Source of the DNA: Sitta carolinensis
Taxonomy: Eukaryota > Chordata > Aves > Passeriformes > Sittidae
NCBI GenBank assembly: GCA_032173965.1
Contig: JAVUNC010000004.1
Location: 62,680,501 to 62,744,500 of the forward strand
Length of the DNA stretch: 64,000 bases
Direction of reading: 5' to 3'
Positions 61,001 to 64,000 of the stretch are shown one piece after another. Every line of letters starts with the position of its first letter. Positions within the stretch are counted from its first letter, which is position 1. The translations under genes and the position numbers were made by a program. Below the pieces are notes generated by a model that was not told the DNA's origin, searched no databases, and saw nothing but the letters and a program-made list of their open reading frames with translations.

Positions 61001-64000
61001 ATCTCAATACCAAAAATTTGGAGCTATTGCTCTAGAAGTTATAACTAGCACATTTGAGGGACTTCTTCTTATATGATGCAATCTTTTAGAAGGTTTACTA
61101 GACAATGACCAGGACATTTCTCTCTCTATTGTATGATATTTAGGCTAGCCATTTTCTCTCCACTTTAAATTCACCATTTTGATGAAATACTTTGAGTTCT
61201 CAGGATGATAAACGTTATAAGGTAGCTAATTTCCTTTGGGGTGCTTAACTGTTCATGGCTTAGTATGTAAAAAGCAGTCAAGTCAGAGCCTGTCATTAAA
61301 TTCTGCTTTTCTCATGTCCCTTACTTTCAATACCTACTTTAGCCTAGAAATGCGTAGATTTTTTCTCATTTAAAAGCATATTAGAGTAAATATTAAAGAT
61401 CTCTTAGGGGTTGAAATCCCTTTTCTCCTTCCCTATGTATAGCAAGGCCTCTCTGTTTCCAGGTCACAAACCTCAGTTGTCTAAAGGGGGATAAAATTAA
61501 TTTTGGCCTCTGTGGTTAGCCAGTCCTATTGTGGCAGGTGTAATCTTAGTAACATGTCCCAGCTCAGCACTAGAGACAGTCACTTATGAATTGTTTAGGT
61601 CCTGACTTGTTTCACTTTTTACCCTGACAAAGGAACAGGTAAGGATAGATGCACAGTGGTCTGTCACCCCAGACCATCCCAGCTTTTGCTGGATTTTATG
61701 ATATTAGCATGAAATGTCTACTATCCTAATGAAACCTTGTTTGGGTTTTCCAGGGAGAGTTTTAGTTATTATTCCAACAACTAAGGGAAAAAAAGTAAAG
61801 ATTATACCAGTCATGATTTGACACTTGAAGCAGATGTACTCCAGAGGAGAACTAGAACACATTAAGTGCTCTCCTATAATTTCTGATATCCATGGTGGCT
61901 GTCACCCACTAGCTGAAGCTCATAAAAATTTATCAGCACTTGACAATGCACTTGGAAAGACTGAATTCTCTAGAAATATGCTTCACTGAGGAAACACAGG
62001 AAAGCTGGATTGCTTACAATGAAGTGATTGAAATGACTGCCGAGAAAAATGCATGCAGGTTTCATTATAACTATTAATCTAATAGGTTCACATTGTATTC
62101 TCTATTTAAATCCGAAACATATCTACCATTTCCCACATTTACACTACTATTAGCTTTAGTAGAAGAAAGGAAAAAACAGATGAGGCACCAGGCTTGAGAC
62201 TGCAAGTCCTGTGTGCAACCTGGAAGCAACTGAGGCCATTTTCTTTAACACAGAACAGAAATGGAAACAAACAAAACCTTCTATATCCATCCAGCCAACT
62301 TGCTCTCCATACAACAAGCTGTATTCAGTGTCTCTTCCAAACACTGCTGCACACAGGAAGTCATCCACTGGATTTCAACTCCCGAAATCTCCATCTTACC
62401 ATTCTCTGTCTGATTTTTCTCTCTCCAAAATTAAAGGAAAATTAGAGGTGACAGCCTGGTGCCAGACATCAAAATCGCTTCCAGCCCATCTCTGATGTGA
62501 CTGTTCCAAACACAAGAAAATAGAAATGGAAGGGTATACATGCAAGAGTGTGCCCAGAACTGCAGCCATAGGCTAGTCTATTAGAAATTTCTTTTTGCCT
62601 ATCATCTAGACTACTCCATAAAATATTTATATTTTATGCCACACTTATGGCAGCTACCAAAAGTGCACTGAACTCTGCAATAAACTTCAGTTATTTCATA
62701 AATAGGCAAGGAACATAAATATATTGTGCCACAAAATAAAGAGTTTCTTTCCAGGATCTGGCAGAAAGGAATGTTTCAAATAAAATTTCAACAAAATGCT
62801 GGTAAGCGCATGATGTTCCATGGTACAAGAAAAGGTTCAAAAAATACCACTTAGGTAGTCAATCACAAACACAGGAAAAACACTTCCTGACCCCAAATCT
62901 GACCACTGGTTTAATCCTGAGTGTGTGAGCAATACATACCAATCAGACATGTATGAATTTAATGCCACTAAAAATGCTTTATACATCTCTACCTCCATTG
63001 CCCAGAGGCAGGTGAAAAAAAAGAACTCCCATTATGGATCAAAGAAGGAAAATTCTTTGCAGCCCTAAAAGAAATCACTGGAAGCCCTGAAGCATGGGAT
63101 TAGTATAATATAAATACAGTATATACAATATATATTACACCACCTTTTAAATTCAAACCTCTATTAACTATCCTGTCAAAGATATTAAGCAAATTAAAGA
63201 CTTAGCAAGTATATTCAGTCACAGAATATTATCAATGCATTCCTGGAAAGAACTTCAGAAATTCTTCTCTACAAAATAGCATTGCATCTTATGCTTTTAA
63301 CCTGACACACTGGAGTATAGAAGATTGTTTCATAAACCTATCATCCAGTCCAAGTTATTCAATAAGTTCCTATTTTCAAGGAGGTGTTAAGGCACAGAAA
63401 AATCTGGCTCATAGAAGGTAAGTATTTTCCAGAAATATGACAAGTATTTTACTTTTAGAGATTTTGACTAAAGTTCTGACAGGTCCCTGGTACACAGTAC
63501 TGAATCTTCAGTGTCTGATGCATCTTTGAAAATCTTATTATCTAAATTTCAGTGCTTTTGGCAATCTATGTTTTAATAAGATCATGAGTCACAACTCTTT
63601 AACTTCTAGAAAATTCAGTATCCAGAATTATTCAGAGTTGGTGTTTCTGTGGTTTACCAGTTTCTAAAAGTTGAAGGGACAGGGTCAACAGCAACTAGGA
63701 TCAGCCTAGATAAGATAATGAAGCAGAAATCCAACTGGTGCTTTTCAAACCTGTTTGTAATGGCCATGAAAGTAGAACTTTTCTGCCTGCTTGAGCAAGT
63801 ACAGTCACTTATGGCAAAGCACCTTAAGGTTTTGATTATGAGTGACTGAGTTAGGACTGAGACCCATTTACCAGTCAGATCATCTTTTGCTGTCTTCTCT
63901 TGGCTTATGGTCAGCCTGGTCCAATAGCTAAGGATTTCCAGTAGGGAACCAGACTCTGGCAGTCTGCAAGTCTGTACTAGATCTATTAATCACTCTGATT
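58061..64000. other. unique DNA, no gene seen
   Basis: About 6 kb without a recognised exon, RNA gene or interspersed element. T15 lies at 58781-58795 and an AT-rich stretch at 63105-63140. The overlapping frames at 60738-61013 and 62156-62495 match nothing I know. Confidence 0.6.

Noticed and set aside
1..64000. CRISPR arrays, bacterial operons, rRNA or phage-like modules
   Set aside because: No spaced direct repeats, no dense long ORFs, and vertebrate retrotransposons throughout; the window is eukaryotic.

Overview
This 64 kb window looks like gene-poor, AT-rich vertebrate DNA, most likely from a bird. The clearest evidence is the repeat content. The interspersed elements I can name are CR1 non-LTR retrotransposons with avian-type 3' ends, including the terminal ATTCTATG direct repeat at 26678-26693. 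There is no Alu, B1, L1 or tRNA-derived SINE that I recognise, and repeat density is low. The CR1 3' tails resemble subfamilies common outside the chicken lineage, but I cannot place the species.

I found no convincing protein-coding gene, tRNA, rRNA or snRNA. The longest open frames (126 to 173 codons) are antisense to CR1 copies, lack an ATG, or show no recognisable domain, so I treat the window as intergenic or a very large intron.

Layout. 1-4100: AT-rich unique DNA with one doubtful ancient repeat. 4140-4330: a short, dense CpG island with a perfect 13 bp GC-rich inverted repeat and an alternating purine/pyrimidine tract; it is the only promoter-like sequence here. 4400-14400: unique DNA with simple repeats and a possible conserved noncoding block at 10855-11300. 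14412-15365: two CR1 fragments in opposite orientations. 15600-16080: an AU-rich segment that reads like the 3' end of a minus-strand transcript, with two AATAAA signals. 16100-24700: unique DNA, long homopolymers and a minus-strand CR1 (21236-21650). 24715-26695: the best CR1, plus strand, with most of the reverse transcriptase deleted. 26700-40750: unique DNA with candidate regulatory blocks. 40758-40933: a GATA microsatellite. 41300-52400: unique DNA with two very long poly(A) tracts (42 and 44 A). 53070-53430: a GC-rich patch with a cysteine-rich open frame on the minus strand. 55168-55455 and 57650-58060: two more minus-strand CR1 fragments. 58060-64000: unique DNA.

There are no genes working together that I can describe. 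The points most worth following are the orphan CpG island with its hairpin, the possible 3' end near 15.6 kb, the GC-rich patch at 53 kb, and the recurring loss of the reverse transcriptase region in three CR1 copies.
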